Shown one piece after another: positions 53,331 to 62,595 of a stretch of 64,000 bases of DNA (positions are counted from its first letter, which is position 1; each line of letters opens with the position of its first letter). Source of the DNA: Geosporobacter subterraneus DSM 17957. GTDB lineage: Bacteria > Bacillota > Clostridia > Peptostreptococcales > Thermotaleaceae. The translations under genes and the position numbers were made by a program. Below the pieces are notes generated by a model. The model did no database searches and was not told the origin of the DNA. It worked only from the letters and a program-made list of their open reading frames with translations. The stretch is taken from positions 1 to 64,000 of the forward strand of contig NZ_FQZV01000008.1 of assembly GCF_900142145.1 (NCBI RefSeq). The letters are read 5' to 3'.

Positions 53331-53362
53331 TCCTTTTCATCCTCCTATCATTTCATTAACTA

Positions 53363-53576
53363 ATGTGCTTATCATAGGCGTCAACTTAACCCATAATTTG
53401 TCATCCTGAGCGGAGTAAAACGGAGTCGAAGGATCTTTAAGCTAGATGATATATTCTGATAATCAAAAGTAATCTTGCTTATGTTCTATAAGATTCTTCG
53501 CTAACGCTCAGAATGACATGCTTCTAAGGTTTATTTGGAAATAATTGGATTACGTTGACGCCTATGATGTGCTTAT
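53363..53576. mobile_element. MITE-like element, copy B (194 bp) with 10-bp target duplication
   Basis: Element 53373-53566 in reverse orientation relative to copy A. Terminal repeats CATAGGCGTCAAC.. / ..GTTGACGCCTATG. The flanks are a perfect 10-bp direct repeat ATGTGCTTAT (53363-53372 and 53567-53576), different from that of copy A. Only three differences from copy A over 194 bases were seen by eye, so both transposed recently or from a common recent source. Confidence 0.92.
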
Positions 53577-53655
53577 TATTCTATAAAAATGTCAGATAAA
53601 CACAATATCTTTTCTAAAAATCAATACTATTATGTAATCTCAAAGTTCTTTTAAC

Positions 53656-53742
53656 TTAAAAATCACTGCAATCATTAATATCAAGGATTACTATCCTTTG
53701 GATTTGCGTCTGTCTTTTTTTGATCAACTCAATTTTATTCAT
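53656..53742 (-). CDS. Possible 28-residue peptide
   Basis: ATG 53742 behind GGGGGTGAA, ends TAA 53656 (MNKIELIKKRQTQIQRIV...). A strong ribosome site is the only support. Confidence 0.3.
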   Translation of the reverse strand: MNKIELIKKRQTQIQRIVILDINDCSDF

Positions 53743-53811
53743 AGTTCACCCCCTTTGTATAGTAAAATTATAGCAAAATTACAATTTTTAGTAAATTCAT
53801 AAAAGTCTTCT

Positions 53812-54537
53812 TTAGGATGCTACCAGCACTAAAGCATAGGAATTATTTTTATCAAAAGGGCTTTCCTTAAAGTCTCCATATAGCTGAATACCGGTAAATC
53901 CAGCTTTACCCAACATTTTTACAATATCATCAGCAAATATAGGAAGTAATGGTATTTCGTTTTCTATTTCATTTCCGTCAACTTCCAGAATTGTTTTAAA
54001 GAAAATTTTATGCAAGACCTGATCATAGCGATAGTTACGCTTAAATGTCAGTCCTATATCTTTATTTTCTATCGTAGGCAAAGAACGAACATCTTTGGCT
54101 ATTACCCTGTCATAGTTGATGATCTGAATGACCAGCTTACCGTTCTCATTTAATAAATTTTTCATAACTCTCAAAAACTCTTCTACTTCGTTTTCTCCAT
54201 CAAGATGCACGAGAGAATTTCCGATACAAAAGACCAAGTCATATTTGGCATCTAGTTTTTTATCCAGCTCAAGCATATTTCCTTGGATGACATTTATATC
54301 TAGGGTGTTGTCTAAAACCTTATTTCTTAATTCTTCTACCATTCGTCTATCCAAATCAACTGCAGTTACCCTATATCCTCGTCTTGCAAGCTCTATGGAA
54401 TATCCGCCTGTTCCACAGGCAACATCCAGTATCATCTTTGGGGGGTTCCCAGCTTTCCCCATGATAAAATTGACTTGTTCTTTTCCAACAGGAAAAATAT
54501 AATCATAGTACTTAGAAATTTCCTCGTAAAAACCCAA
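53812..54537 (-). CDS. Class I SAM-dependent methyltransferase
   Basis: 241 residues from a TTG start at 54537 with AGGGTG upstream; an ATG at 54555 would use no clear ribosome site. Motif I ILDVACGTGGYSIELA (about 36-51), acidic loop VDLDRR, and motif IV FCIGNSLVHL. Full length. Substrate unknown; monocistronic. The N-terminus FYEEISKYYDYIFPV fits the small-molecule group. Confidence 0.85.
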   Translation of the reverse strand: MGFYEEISKYYDYIFPVGKEQVNFIMGKAGNPPKMILDVACGTGGYSIELARRGYRVTAVDLDRRMVEELRNKVLDNTLDINVIQGNMLELDKKLDAKYDLVFCIGNSLVHLDGENEVEEFLRVMKNLLNENGKLVIQIINYDRVIAKDVRSLPTIENKDIGLTFKRNYRYDQVLHKIFFKTILEVDGNEIENEIPLLPIFADDIVKMLGKAGFTGIQLYGDFKESPFDKNNSYALVLVAS

Positions 54538-54618
54538 AGGATCACACCCTTTCATATTTTTAGAATTGCATACTCTCTTAAGTTGTTAAACTATGCACAC
54601 CTATCTAAGCTGCATATC

Positions 54619-55512
54619 TTAGGCTTCAATATTGCTTACGCTGTAAGGCTTTGCATCTATTCGATCACTTAAAAAAGTGGAACCCAGTATGAGGATGCCC
54701 CCGATCACCTGAATAAAACCCATATTCTCTCCTAGGAATATTGCTGCAATGATGACTGCTGAAATCGGATCAATATAGCTTAAAGCTGCTATGGTCTGTC
54801 CCTTTAGTTCCTGAATAGAAGTAAAATACAAAAAGTATGCAATTCCAGTATGAATTATACCCAATATTAGAATACATATGATGGCTGTAGCATTCATATT
54901 TCCTAAATCCATGTTTTCCTTCATAAAAACATAGGGTGCAAGCACTAAGGCTGCTATGATTAATTGAATGACCGTTGTTTCAAAACCAGAGAGGTTTTTT
55001 ATGAATTTATTCATAAGTACAATACTGGCATATAAGACTGCCGCCGAGAGTCCATAGGCTATTCCAACAGGATGATTATACGTCCCAAGTACACTTTTCT
55101 CTCCCATACTAACAATTAGAAACAGCCCTATCATTGCCGTAAGAATACAGCCGATTTTCCCTGGAGATAATTTTTCTTTTAGGATAAAGGGGGATAACAT
55201 CGTAACAAATATGGGCGCAAAATAATAACTTAAGGTTGCATTAGATATCGTCGTATATTTGTAAGCTTGGAATAAAAATATCCAATTGAAACCTATGGCT
55301 GCACCGGATAATACTAACATGATTATATTTTCTTTTATTGATGTCATGGAAAGCTTTTGCTTGGAAAAAAAGCTAGCGCAAATTAAAAATAAACTTCCGA
55401 TGATTCCTCTTAGTAATGCAATTTCACTGGATGATAGATTAATATTTTTCACAAACACGCCAATGCTTCCGAAGACAAGCATGGCCGTGATAATTTTTAT
55501 TTTTCCTCTCAC
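54619..55512 (-). CDS. EamA/DMT family transporter
   Basis: 297 residues, ten predicted helices in two EamA halves (SSSEIALLRGIIGSLFLICA and ...YASIVLMNKFIKNL). The motif GQTIAALSYIDPISAVIIAA (split) is typical. Exporter of metabolites such as amino acids; substrate unknown. Ends beside the methyltransferase gene. Confidence 0.85.
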   Translation of the reverse strand: MRGKIKIITAMLVFGSIGVFVKNINLSSSEIALLRGIIGSLFLICASFFSKQKLSMTSIKENIIMLVLSGAAIGFNWIFLFQAYKYTTISNATLSYYFAPIFVTMLSPFILKEKLSPGKIGCILTAMIGLFLIVSMGEKSVLGTYNHPVGIAYGLSAAVLYASIVLMNKFIKNLSGFETTVIQLIIAALVLAPYVFMKENMDLGNMNATAIICILILGIIHTGIAYFLYFTSIQELKGQTIAALSYIDPISAVIIAAIFLGENMGFIQVIGGILILGSTFLSDRIDAKPYSVSNIEA

Positions 55513-55566
55513 CTTATCCCTCCTGATTGTTTAGATCAAAATTCGTCCCAGGACAAATATATTGAT

Positions 55567-55605
55567 AAAGTGAGTCAAATGGCTTCATGCCACTTGACTC
55601 ACTTT
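55567..55605 (-). terminator. Terminator of the broken aminotransferase locus
   Basis: Near-perfect 17-bp arms (55567-55583 and 55589-55605), 5-base loop. Confidence 0.8.
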
Positions 55606-55610
55606 AATTT

Positions 55611-56323
55611 CTACTTCAATTTGGAACAGATTACTTGGGGGATAGTAGACGAATGTGAGTTGGTTGCTGTCTTTGCATTGAACAACCTAGACATCACCTC
55701 ATGGCTGGCAAGCACATAGCCTAGTCTGCTCCCCGGTGAAAATATCTTCGAAAAGCTATTGGCCAATAGGGTATGGCCAGTTTCATCAAAGGCTTTAATC
55801 CGTAACAAATCACTGCCGCTGTAACGAATATCTCTGTAAGGATCGTCTTCTAAAATTACCGCATCATACTTGCTGCCTAATTCAGCTACTTTTTGTCTTC
55901 TGTCCAGGGACAGAGTTCTGCCTGTAGGGTTTTGGAATGTACAAATGTAGGTGACTCCACTAAAATCACATCACCGGGATCAATATACAGCTGGCACACA
56001 AGATTCATCGGCTCAAGGCCCCCGCTGGTAATCATAACATTTTCAATCTTTCCCTTAACTCCTTTTTTGGTTAACAAATCCTGGACAATATCGATTGGAA
56101 GGGCTTCTTTAGCAGGACACCACCGTCAAAAGAAATCATCTCCGGATCATTCATGGCGCTGAATAAGTTTCGAATAACCGCTGCGGATTTCTCCATGGCT
56201 GTCATACGTTGAGCAAATTTAGGCATTACACACCATCCCTTCTCTATAAATGAATCATCGCTGTTAATATCTGTTTTATTTTCTAAAACCCGCTTCTAAA
56301 TCTGCGAATAATTTCTTTGCCAT
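55611..56323 (-). pseudogene. MocR/LysN-type aminotransferase, multiply broken
   Basis: Pieces of one PLP-dependent 2-aminoadipate-type aminotransferase across three frames. The start MAKKLFADLEAG (ATG 56323, AGAAGGTGG upstream) is followed by a one-base shift, then PKFAQRMTAMEKSAAVIRNL. A second shift at the FDGGV loop and an internal deletion of about 40 codons precede MITSGGLEPMNLVCQLYIDPGD (split). Another deletion of about 60 codons removes the middle, then QNPTGRTLSLDRR and a good SFSKIFSPGSRLGYV (PLP Lys region) follow, with a stop at CSKLK and about 80 residues missing. Five lesions make reversal impossible. Confidence 0.88.
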
Positions 56324-56420
56324 AGATATATCCACCTTCTAATAACTTGTAACCCTAAATAAATTATACACAAAATTTCGACTTTTAAAAGTCTGCTTTT
56401 TAAGGAGCAATAAAAAATCA

Positions 56421-57383
56421 CTAGGCCGGAAATATAATTCTTGCGAAGAAAATAGCCAATGTCAAAGTAATAGAGCTAAAAACCGTTGATACTACAACCA
56501 CCTGAGATGCGAAGTCCTTACAGTTGTCACATTCAACTGCAATCAATGCCGTATTGACTGCTGTTGGTACAGAATAAGAAATCAGCAATGTTTGTGCAGT
56601 AACCTTAGAGAAACCAAATAAATTTATTAGGGCCAGCGCCAGTATCGGTCCTAGGATGAGCCGCACAGTTACAGCAATATAAACATCTATACTTCCGAAA
56701 TCAAACTTTGTTCTTGAAAGCTGGACCCCTAAGGTTAATAATGCCATTGCCACCAGTCCGTCTTTCAAGTACCCAATAGCCGGCCATATAGGTATTCCCG
56801 TTAAATCAATGTGTAAATATTTCATTAAAAGGGCGAATGATATGACATATATGGATGGCATTGAAAATATCTGACCTATAGAATCTTTAAATTTCATTTT
56901 AGCACTTCCTGCATTATAAAATCCTATTGTATTCATGGTTATATTCATAAATACCAAAACGATGATTTGTGTAGCCAGTGCTTCGCTGAGATAGGGTTTT
57001 TGCCCGTTAATAATGTAGGGTGCGTTTCCAAAAATTAATGTAATCAGAGATAGTCCTATGTTTCCTGTGTTATTGAACATAATAGAGTTTTTGAAGGCAT
57101 TTGTCATATCGGTATCGTACTTACGGATTCCGGCAATGAATCTGGATAAAATATCATTGACTGCCATATATAAAACACAAAACAAAAGTACTTTCAGCAG
57201 ACTAAAATCCAGATTGCTGGTATATAGATTAAAAAAAATAAAACCTGGCACAAACAAATAAAAGTTCAACTTACTCAGGGTATAGATATCTAAATTAAAT
57301 TTTTTTCCTAAGACAAAACCTAATATGATCATCGTAAAAATCGGTACCACATTAAACCCAAGAATATGAAAAAATATAGACAT
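56421..57383 (-). CDS. AEC family (auxin efflux-like) transporter
   Basis: 320 residues, ten helices. AEC landmarks: PIFTMIILGFVLGKK near the N-terminus, NSIMFNNTGNIGLSLITLIFG (split, about 95-115), and ..YSVPTAVNTALIAVECDN. Bacterial AEC proteins move carboxylic acids such as malate. Monocistronic. Confidence 0.88.
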   Translation of the reverse strand: MSIFFHILGFNVVPIFTMIILGFVLGKKFNLDIYTLSKLNFYLFVPGFIFFNLYTSNLDFSLLKVLLFCVLYMAVNDILSRFIAGIRKYDTDMTNAFKNSIMFNNTGNIGLSLITLIFGNAPYIINGQKPYLSEALATQIIVLVFMNITMNTIGFYNAGSAKMKFKDSIGQIFSMPSIYVISFALLMKYLHIDLTGIPIWPAIGYLKDGLVAMALLTLGVQLSRTKFDFGSIDVYIAVTVRLILGPILALALINLFGFSKVTAQTLLISYSVPTAVNTALIAVECDNCKDFASQVVVVSTVFSSITLTLAIFFARIIFPA

Positions 57384-57500
57384 CCTCTCACTCCTTTAAT
57401 CCAGATAAAGTATAAGCATAATCATTGCTAAAGCTAATATAAAAGTATAACATTTTTCTTATAATAAACCTACATTTCTGAGTATTTTTTAATTAAAATG

Positions 57501-57536
57501 TAATAGGAACCTATCCTCTGATAGATTCCTATTTTG
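57501..57536 (-). terminator. Terminator of the DUF454 gene
   Basis: AATAGGAA.CTATC / GATAG.TTCCTATT stem just past the DUF454 stop. Confidence 0.7.
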
Positions 57537-57540
57537 TAGG

Positions 57541-57921
57541 CTAGTGCTCATTTATATTGCGCTCTGCAGACTTCCTCGTCCAGATATATGCCGTCACACC
57601 GCCGGCAATGATCAGCAGCATCCCTCTAATAAGGATTTTATCGATGACGAATACAGTAGAAAATCCTATGGTTAGCCAGATTAAAAAGATTGCCCTCTTT
57701 TTTGCTTTTAGTGGAATCCCTTGGCCAGAAACATAATCCTTCACATAAGGCCCAAGATATTTGTTTGAAAGCACGAAATGATACAGTTTGTCGCTGCTTC
57801 TCATGTAACAGGCAAGGGACAGCAAAATAAATGGAGTAGTTGGAAGTATCGGCAGAACAATACCGACAGCTCCCAATCCCAGGCTAATGGTTCCAATTGT
57901 CATCAATATGATTTTCATCAT
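57541..57921 (-). CDS. DUF454 (YbaN) membrane protein
   Basis: 126 residues from ATG 57921 (GGAG upstream). Three to four helices; the family segment GAVGIVLPILPTTPFILLSL (about 17-36) then ACYMRSSDKLYHFVLSN. Function unknown. It is 16 bases downstream of the DUF438 gene and probably cotranscribed with it. Confidence 0.9.
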   Translation of the reverse strand: MMKIILMTIGTISLGLGAVGIVLPILPTTPFILLSLACYMRSSDKLYHFVLSNKYLGPYVKDYVSGQGIPLKAKKRAIFLIWLTIGFSTVFVIDKILIRGMLLIIAGGVTAYIWTRKSAERNINEH

Positions 57922-57937
57922 CGAAAACTCCAATCTT

Positions 57938-59512
57938 TTACTTTTTAGAACGAATCTCTTCCACTATTCTTTGAATAAGATCTTGAACCTCAAAGCCTCC
58001 TCTTTCACTAATCATTTCGATGGTTGCTATTGAAGACATCGTCTTAAACAATATGGGGTTTTTCAACTTGCTATATTTCGGAGACAGATTAAACAAATAA
58101 TCTTTAACAAAAGGATGCTCCTTTACCAAATCTCCTATAATGGTTTCCTTTGTAATCCCATACTCATTCTTTGCCTCTGCAGGGGCTGTCTCTTCACTTT
58201 TAACCTCCGGCTTTCTATGATTCCATGTCAGAAGTCTCTGGCTTCCTTCCAGGCTTCTAATTCGAGTTGCATCCTGCATCATTTCTAAGACTCCTCTAAA
58301 ATTCCCTGCTTCATCTCTTACAGCGGTATAAATGATATAGATGAACTTTCCGCCGATCTCCAGCCAAAATTCCGCTTCATCCTGTTCTCCCGCTTTAAAA
58401 GCCCTGATGATTTCCTCAACCGTATGCACGCTTTCCCTTGGATGGCAGTTTTGGACCTTTCTTCCAATGACTCCTGCACTTCTGGGGAATACTCTGTGTT
58501 TCGTATCACTATAGAATTTGACGATTTCATGCTCATCTACATAGGATAAATCTACCTGCAAATGCTTAAAGATGAGATTAATCTGTTCAAGCGTCAGCTT
58601 TCCCTGGCTCACATCTAGGGCTTCATCCTTTGCCGGATTCATTAGTACACCGTGTTTTTGAAGTACATATGCTAAATCCTTAACCAGTTCATTATTAGAA
58701 TCCAGCTTCATATCTTGTTTCGATTCACTTTTATAAGGCAAAGGTGTCTCAATTAAACAATAACCTATTTCGTCATCTCCTATCCTCATCTTCACAAAAT
58801 CTTCGTCAGATAGAATATCCAAACAAGTAGGATAGAGTATTTCCTCTTCCTTTACCATCATATCTTCAACCATTTCAATAACCTCATCCTGCAGCTTCAA
58901 AAACTCATTGTCCTGATCCTTTTCCAGATATGCTTTCGATTTTTTGATAGTATTTTTAATTTTATTTTCCAGTGTCCACATTACCTTTGAGGGTTTATCA
59001 AAGCCTTTGCTCTCCAGTGCAGGATATAATTGATTTTGTTTCCTGGCAAAGTGGATATTGACTTCTTCTAGTTTATCATATATTTCAGCCCATTGGTTCT
59101 TGATAAATTTCTTTTGCAGCATATCTCTCATCTGATTCAACACATTTCTGATCGCAGATACTTCATCAAGATAAGTTCTAATAGGGTGTCCTAAGGGCAG
59201 CTCCAGTTTGTTGCTTACCAACAGACCATCAAAGATTTCCAATATTTCATCCATTCTTTCTGCCAGTACATCATCCGAGATCCCATACTGCTGAAGGTAT
59301 TGCTCGCATATTGCAAATTCCTGAGCCGTTACGCTGTCAAAAGATGCTTTCATCTCTGATTTTGCCGCTTCTTGAGAAATATTTCCCCTAAGATAATTCA
59401 GTTTGATGTTCATAATCTTTTCGATTTTCTGATCATCAAGATTTAAATATTCCCCCATTTTTATCTTCTCTAGAGCTGTCATAGGTCCAATGTCGTTGAT
59501 TTCTTTTTTCAT
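57938..59512 (-). CDS. DUF438 protein with hemerythrin and PAS domains
   Basis: 524 residues. DUF438 N-terminal helices (about 1-110), a hemerythrin-like HHE domain (HPIRTYLDEVSAIRNVLNQM and HFARKQNQLYPALESKG, about 108-250), a PAS domain (about 310-440; DEHEIVKFYSDTKHRVFPRS, VLEMMQDATRIRSLEG) and a DUF1858 C-terminus. Members are linked to nitrosative and oxygen stress sensing in anaerobes, often beside hcp. Dyads of CRP/FNR and Fur type lie upstream. Confidence 0.9.
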   Translation of the reverse strand: MKKEINDIGPMTALEKIKMGEYLNLDDQKIEKIMNIKLNYLRGNISQEAAKSEMKASFDSVTAQEFAICEQYLQQYGISDDVLAERMDEILEIFDGLLVSNKLELPLGHPIRTYLDEVSAIRNVLNQMRDMLQKKFIKNQWAEIYDKLEEVNIHFARKQNQLYPALESKGFDKPSKVMWTLENKIKNTIKKSKAYLEKDQDNEFLKLQDEVIEMVEDMMVKEEEILYPTCLDILSDEDFVKMRIGDDEIGYCLIETPLPYKSESKQDMKLDSNNELVKDLAYVLQKHGVLMNPAKDEALDVSQGKLTLEQINLIFKHLQVDLSYVDEHEIVKFYSDTKHRVFPRSAGVIGRKVQNCHPRESVHTVEEIIRAFKAGEQDEAEFWLEIGGKFIYIIYTAVRDEAGNFRGVLEMMQDATRIRSLEGSQRLLTWNHRKPEVKSEETAPAEAKNEYGITKETIIGDLVKEHPFVKDYLFNLSPKYSKLKNPILFKTMSSIATIEMISERGGFEVQDLIQRIVEEIRSKK

Positions 59513-59604
59513 ATTCTCCTCATCCCTTCTCTCTAATGGTAAAGCAAACTTTATGCTGTTGCCTTCCGAAATAAATTTGAAAAGTCTTTATACAAATATT
59601 CAAA

Positions 59605-59621
59605 TGATAATCTTTATCATA
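59605..59621 (-). promoter_or_regulatory. Fur-like dyad upstream of the DUF438 gene
   Basis: ATGATAA-TCT-TTATCAT, perfect 7-3-7 dyad, 93 bases before the DUF438 start. Resembles the core of a Fur box. Confidence 0.5.
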
Positions 59622-59652
59622 TATAAAATATACCATTTTTTTTCTGTCTTCT

Positions 59653-59670
59653 ATGTGATTCCCGTCACAT
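59653..59670. promoter_or_regulatory. CRP/FNR-like dyad upstream of the DUF438 gene
   Basis: ATGTGATTCCCGTCACAT, a perfect 6-6-6 dyad matching the CRP-type TGTGA-N6-TCACA. About 140 bases before the DUF438 start. The protein that binds it is not identified. Confidence 0.55.
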
Positions 59671-59740
59671 GATTATTTTTTTCCACTGTCTCAAGTTTTT
59701 TTGACTCACTGTTTTCTTGGGAGAGGATATACTTTCTTTA

Positions 59741-59776
59741 CAAAAAAAGGAAGAAAATAGTCTCTTCCTTTTTGTT
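59741..59776. terminator. Bidirectional terminator
   Basis: ACAAAAAAAGGAAGA / TCTTCCTTTTTGT, next to the 52-residue protein gene at 59840. Confidence 0.75.
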
Positions 59777-59839
59777 CAATGTCATAACTTCTATCTAACC
59801 CACAATATATCCAAAAACCATAGAGCTTTTTACATCCTT

Positions 59840-59998
59840 TTATTTATCAGTTAATCCTCCCCTTTTCGTATTCTTAAAAGCCTTTTGATATCTTCCGATT
59901 TGCTTATTTGGCCTTTCTCCGGCAATGCCTTTTTTATTTCCGGTCTTCTTCTTTTCTTCAAGCAGCTTTTTTATTTTTTCAATATTATTATTTGACAT
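59840..59998 (-). CDS. 52-residue Lys-rich protein
   Basis: ATG 59998 behind GGAGAG, ends TAA 59840. Basic, helix-forming protein: MSNNNIEKIKKLLEEKKK..., then GIAGERPNKQIGRYQKAF. No family recognised. It may bind nucleic acid. Confidence 0.6.
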   Translation of the reverse strand: MSNNNIEKIKKLLEEKKKTGNKKGIAGERPNKQIGRYQKAFKNTKRGGLTDK

Positions 59999-60104
59999 TC
60001 TTACTCTCCTTTAGGAATCGATCAAATCTTCAAACAGATACCCGCTCTCATTGTATCGAAATTGAACAGTGTGCCATTTTAGACCACATAGTTTTTCTGA
60101 TTTG

Positions 60105-60121
60105 TGTTCTATATTGGAACA
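60105..60121 (+). promoter_or_regulatory. Possible upstream activator dyad for the AOR operon
   Basis: TGTTC-N7-GAACA dyad about 95-110 bases before the -24/-12 promoter, the normal distance for a sigma-54 activator site. Repeated ATTCAGAA units lie just after it (about 60137-60152). Confidence 0.45.
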
Positions 60122-60214
60122 TTCATTGTAAAAATTCAGAAATATTCAGAATTCCGCACGGTAAAACTGTTATTTTTCAATACACTTATAGGAAAAGGAT
60201 TTCCGTTTGATGAT

Positions 60215-60230
60215 TGGCATAATAATTGCT
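60215..60230 (+). promoter_or_regulatory. Sigma-54 (-24/-12) promoter of the AOR operon
   Basis: TGGCAT-N5-TTGCT matches the consensus TGGCAY-N5-TTGCW exactly. The GTG start is 65 bases downstream, leaving a short leader. No conventional TTGACA/TATAAT pair is as good. An activator protein is expected but not in the window. Confidence 0.75.
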
Positions 60231-60294
60231 TCTTTATATTATTATACAGTGTTTTCTTGTAAAAGAATAAAAATTATTTAGAGGAGGTAATTTT

Positions 60295-62034
60295 GTGAAC
60301 AAATTTATAAGAGTAGACATGACTACAAAACAAGTTACTATCGAAGAAGTTCCAGCTAAATATGCAGGCTTGGGAGGACGTGCGCTGACTTCCAATTTTG
60401 TTGCCGACGAAGTTAAACCTACCTGTCATGCTTTAGGAAAAAACAACAAAATCATCTTTGCTCCAGGTTTACTAAGTGGTACTACAGCTCCTAACTCTGG
60501 ACGTATTTCTGTTGGCGCTAAGAGTCCTCTAACTGGTACAATTAAAGAAAGTAACTCCGGTGGCTCTTTCTCACAAAAAATGGCAAAAGCAGGCATCAAA
60601 GCTTTAGTAATCGAAGGAATGCCTACAGATGATAAATTCTATGTAATAAAGATGGATGTTAATGGGGCAGCGATTGAAGAAGCTCCAGAAGAAATTCTCG
60701 GTGGCTGCGGCAACTATAAGGCCATTGAAGTTTTAAGTGCAAAGTACGGTGAAAAAGTAGGCATCGCTCTAGCCGGCCCAGCAGGTGAACATCGTTTGCC
60801 TACTGCTAATATCTCCTTTAAAGATCCAGAGGGCAATATGCGCAGCGCAGGCCGCGGCGGTTTAGGCGCAGTACTGGGCTCTAAAAAAGTAAAAGCTGTA
60901 GTAATTGATGATACGGGTGCCGGTGCAGTTCCGATCGCAGATCCTGAGAAATTTAGAGCAGCGTCAAAAGTATTCTCAAAAGCCCTTTTAGATCATCCAG
61001 TTGCTGGTCAAGGCTTGGCTGCCTATGGTACAGACGTATTGATTAACATCTTGAACGAAGCCGGCGGTCTTCCTGCCAATAACTTTACATCTGGCCGTAT
61101 AGAACATAACGATAACATTTCCGGCGAAACCTTAAATGCTACCATCACAGAGCGCGGCGGTGAAGGCAAGGTATCCCACGGCTGCCACCCTGGATGTATC
61201 ATCAGATGTTCTCAGTGGTATCCGGATAAAGATGGAAAATATATCACCAGCGGTTTTGAGTATGAAACCATCTGGGGTCTTGGCGCCGATGCCGGCATCA
61301 AAGACTTAGATGAGATTGCTTATATTGACCGTGCAATGGATGATATCGGTGTTGACAGTATCGAAACAGCCGTTGCTGTAGCCACCGCTATGGAAGGCGG
61401 TTTATTGCCTTGGGGAGATGGCAAAGCTGTGCTAGATGCTGTTAAGCAGATTGCCGTACCAACGCCCTTAGGAAGAATTCTTGGCGGTGGTACTGCTGTT
61501 GTAGGTAAGGTATGTGGTTTATTTAGGACACCTGTAGTAAAAGATCAGGCTATCCCTGCCTATGACCCACGTCCTATTAAAGGTATCGGTTTAACCTATG
61601 CTACTACGCCTATGGGTGCTGACCATACTGCAGGCTACTGTATTTCCGGTAACATTCTTAAGGTAGGTGCTGATATTGATCCGCTTAAGAAGGATGGACA
61701 AATCGAATATGCTCGTGCAATGCAAATTGGAACTGCAGCAGTAGATAGTACCGGTATGTGTCTGTTTGTTTACTTCGGTATTGCTGACAATCCTGGCGGA
61801 TATCAAGCGCTGATCGATATGATCAACGCACAATATGGCACAGAATTAACTGCAGCGGATGTTGACAAACTGGGCGAATCGGTTCTTAAGGTTGAGCGTG
61901 CCTTCAATAAAGCAGCCGGCTTCACCAATGCCCATGACCGTCTGCCTGAATTCTTCGAATATGAGCCATGTGCTCCACACAATGTAGTTTGGGACTTTAC
62001 ACCTGAAGAAATTGATGAGGTTTATAACTTTTAA
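60295..62034 (+). CDS. aor: Tungsten aldehyde:ferredoxin oxidoreductase
   Basis: 579 residues, GTG start behind GAGGAGG. AOR oxidises aldehydes to acids with ferredoxin, or runs in reverse. N-terminal domain binds two pterins (GLGGRALTSNFVADEV, about 23-38; GRISVGAKSPLTGTIKES, about 69-86); 4Fe-4S cysteines in HGCHPGCIIRCS (about 300-311) and a fourth in DSTGMCLF (about 484-491). Length is normal. Tungsten rather than molybdenum is inferred from the neighbouring maturase. First gene of the tungsten locus. Confidence 0.95.
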   Translation: MNKFIRVDMTTKQVTIEEVPAKYAGLGGRALTSNFVADEVKPTCHALGKNNKIIFAPGLLSGTTAPNSGRISVGAKSPLTGTIKESNSGGSFSQKMAKAGIKALVIEGMPTDDKFYVIKMDVNGAAIEEAPEEILGGCGNYKAIEVLSAKYGEKVGIALAGPAGEHRLPTANISFKDPEGNMRSAGRGGLGAVLGSKKVKAVVIDDTGAGAVPIADPEKFRAASKVFSKALLDHPVAGQGLAAYGTDVLINILNEAGGLPANNFTSGRIEHNDNISGETLNATITERGGEGKVSHGCHPGCIIRCSQWYPDKDGKYITSGFEYETIWGLGADAGIKDLDEIAYIDRAMDDIGVDSIETAVAVATAMEGGLLPWGDGKAVLDAVKQIAVPTPLGRILGGGTAVVGKVCGLFRTPVVKDQAIPAYDPRPIKGIGLTYATTPMGADHTAGYCISGNILKVGADIDPLKKDGQIEYARAMQIGTAAVDSTGMCLFVYFGIADNPGGYQALIDMINAQYGTELTAADVDKLGESVLKVERAFNKAAGFTNAHDRLPEFFEYEPCAPHNVVWDFTPEEIDEVYNF

Positions 62035-62093
62035 TTGAATCTCCGCTCTTGGCCATCGTGGCTTTAGGGGGTTATGATATCCTTGTAGTGAAA

Positions 62094-62122
62094 AAGCCGG
62101 ACTTCGTTCCGGCTTCAATTTT
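62094..62122 (+). terminator. Terminator after AOR
   Basis: AAGCCGGA / TCCGGCTT stem then TTTTTT. It should give AOR more transcript than the downstream genes. Confidence 0.8.
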
Positions 62123-62233
62123 TTAATGCTTTTCAATACCCTTTATACCTATTTTAGCGTATTATATTCATATTAAATAGATCAAATGAGGCTATTTTTA
62201 AATATGAAGCTAAGCATTAGGGAGGTCAGATTT

Positions 62234-62563
62234 ATGTCCGAACAAGTTGAAAAATCAATTGAGGTCAGAGGCTTTCTTCATTTAGATGCAGCGTTCCGAA
62301 AAAAGCATGGCAAGATTCCTTTGATCATGGATCTGGATTCCCCCATTACCGGTAGGGAACTGGCAGAAAAGCTAGAAATCCCATGGGATGAAATAGAAGT
62401 TATTTTTGTAAACGGTTTCGTTCAGGATTTGGATTATGTGATCCATCCCGGTGATCGGGTAGCTTTTTTACCACCGGGTTGTCCTGGTCCCTATAGGATA
62501 GCACTGGGGTTTTATGGAAAAAACCAGAATAACGAGGCAAATTTCAGAATCAAAAAGAAGTAG
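62234..62563 (+). CDS. MoaD/ThiS-like ubiquitin-fold protein
   Basis: 109 residues from ATG 62234 (GGGAGG upstream). Ubiquitin-fold pattern: RGFLHLDAAFRKKHGKI, ...LAEKLEIPWDEIEVIFVNG (split) and PGDRVAFLPPGCPGPYRIAL. The usual C-terminal GG is not at the end; instead the protein carries about 30 extra residues. So it is a MoaD relative that may be processed, or a scaffold. Confidence 0.8.
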   Translation: MSEQVEKSIEVRGFLHLDAAFRKKHGKIPLIMDLDSPITGRELAEKLEIPWDEIEVIFVNGFVQDLDYVIHPGDRVAFLPPGCPGPYRIALGFYGKNQNNEANFRIKKK

Positions 62564-62595
62564 AATTTCCAAAACAAACTGTAGGGGGAGAGTGA

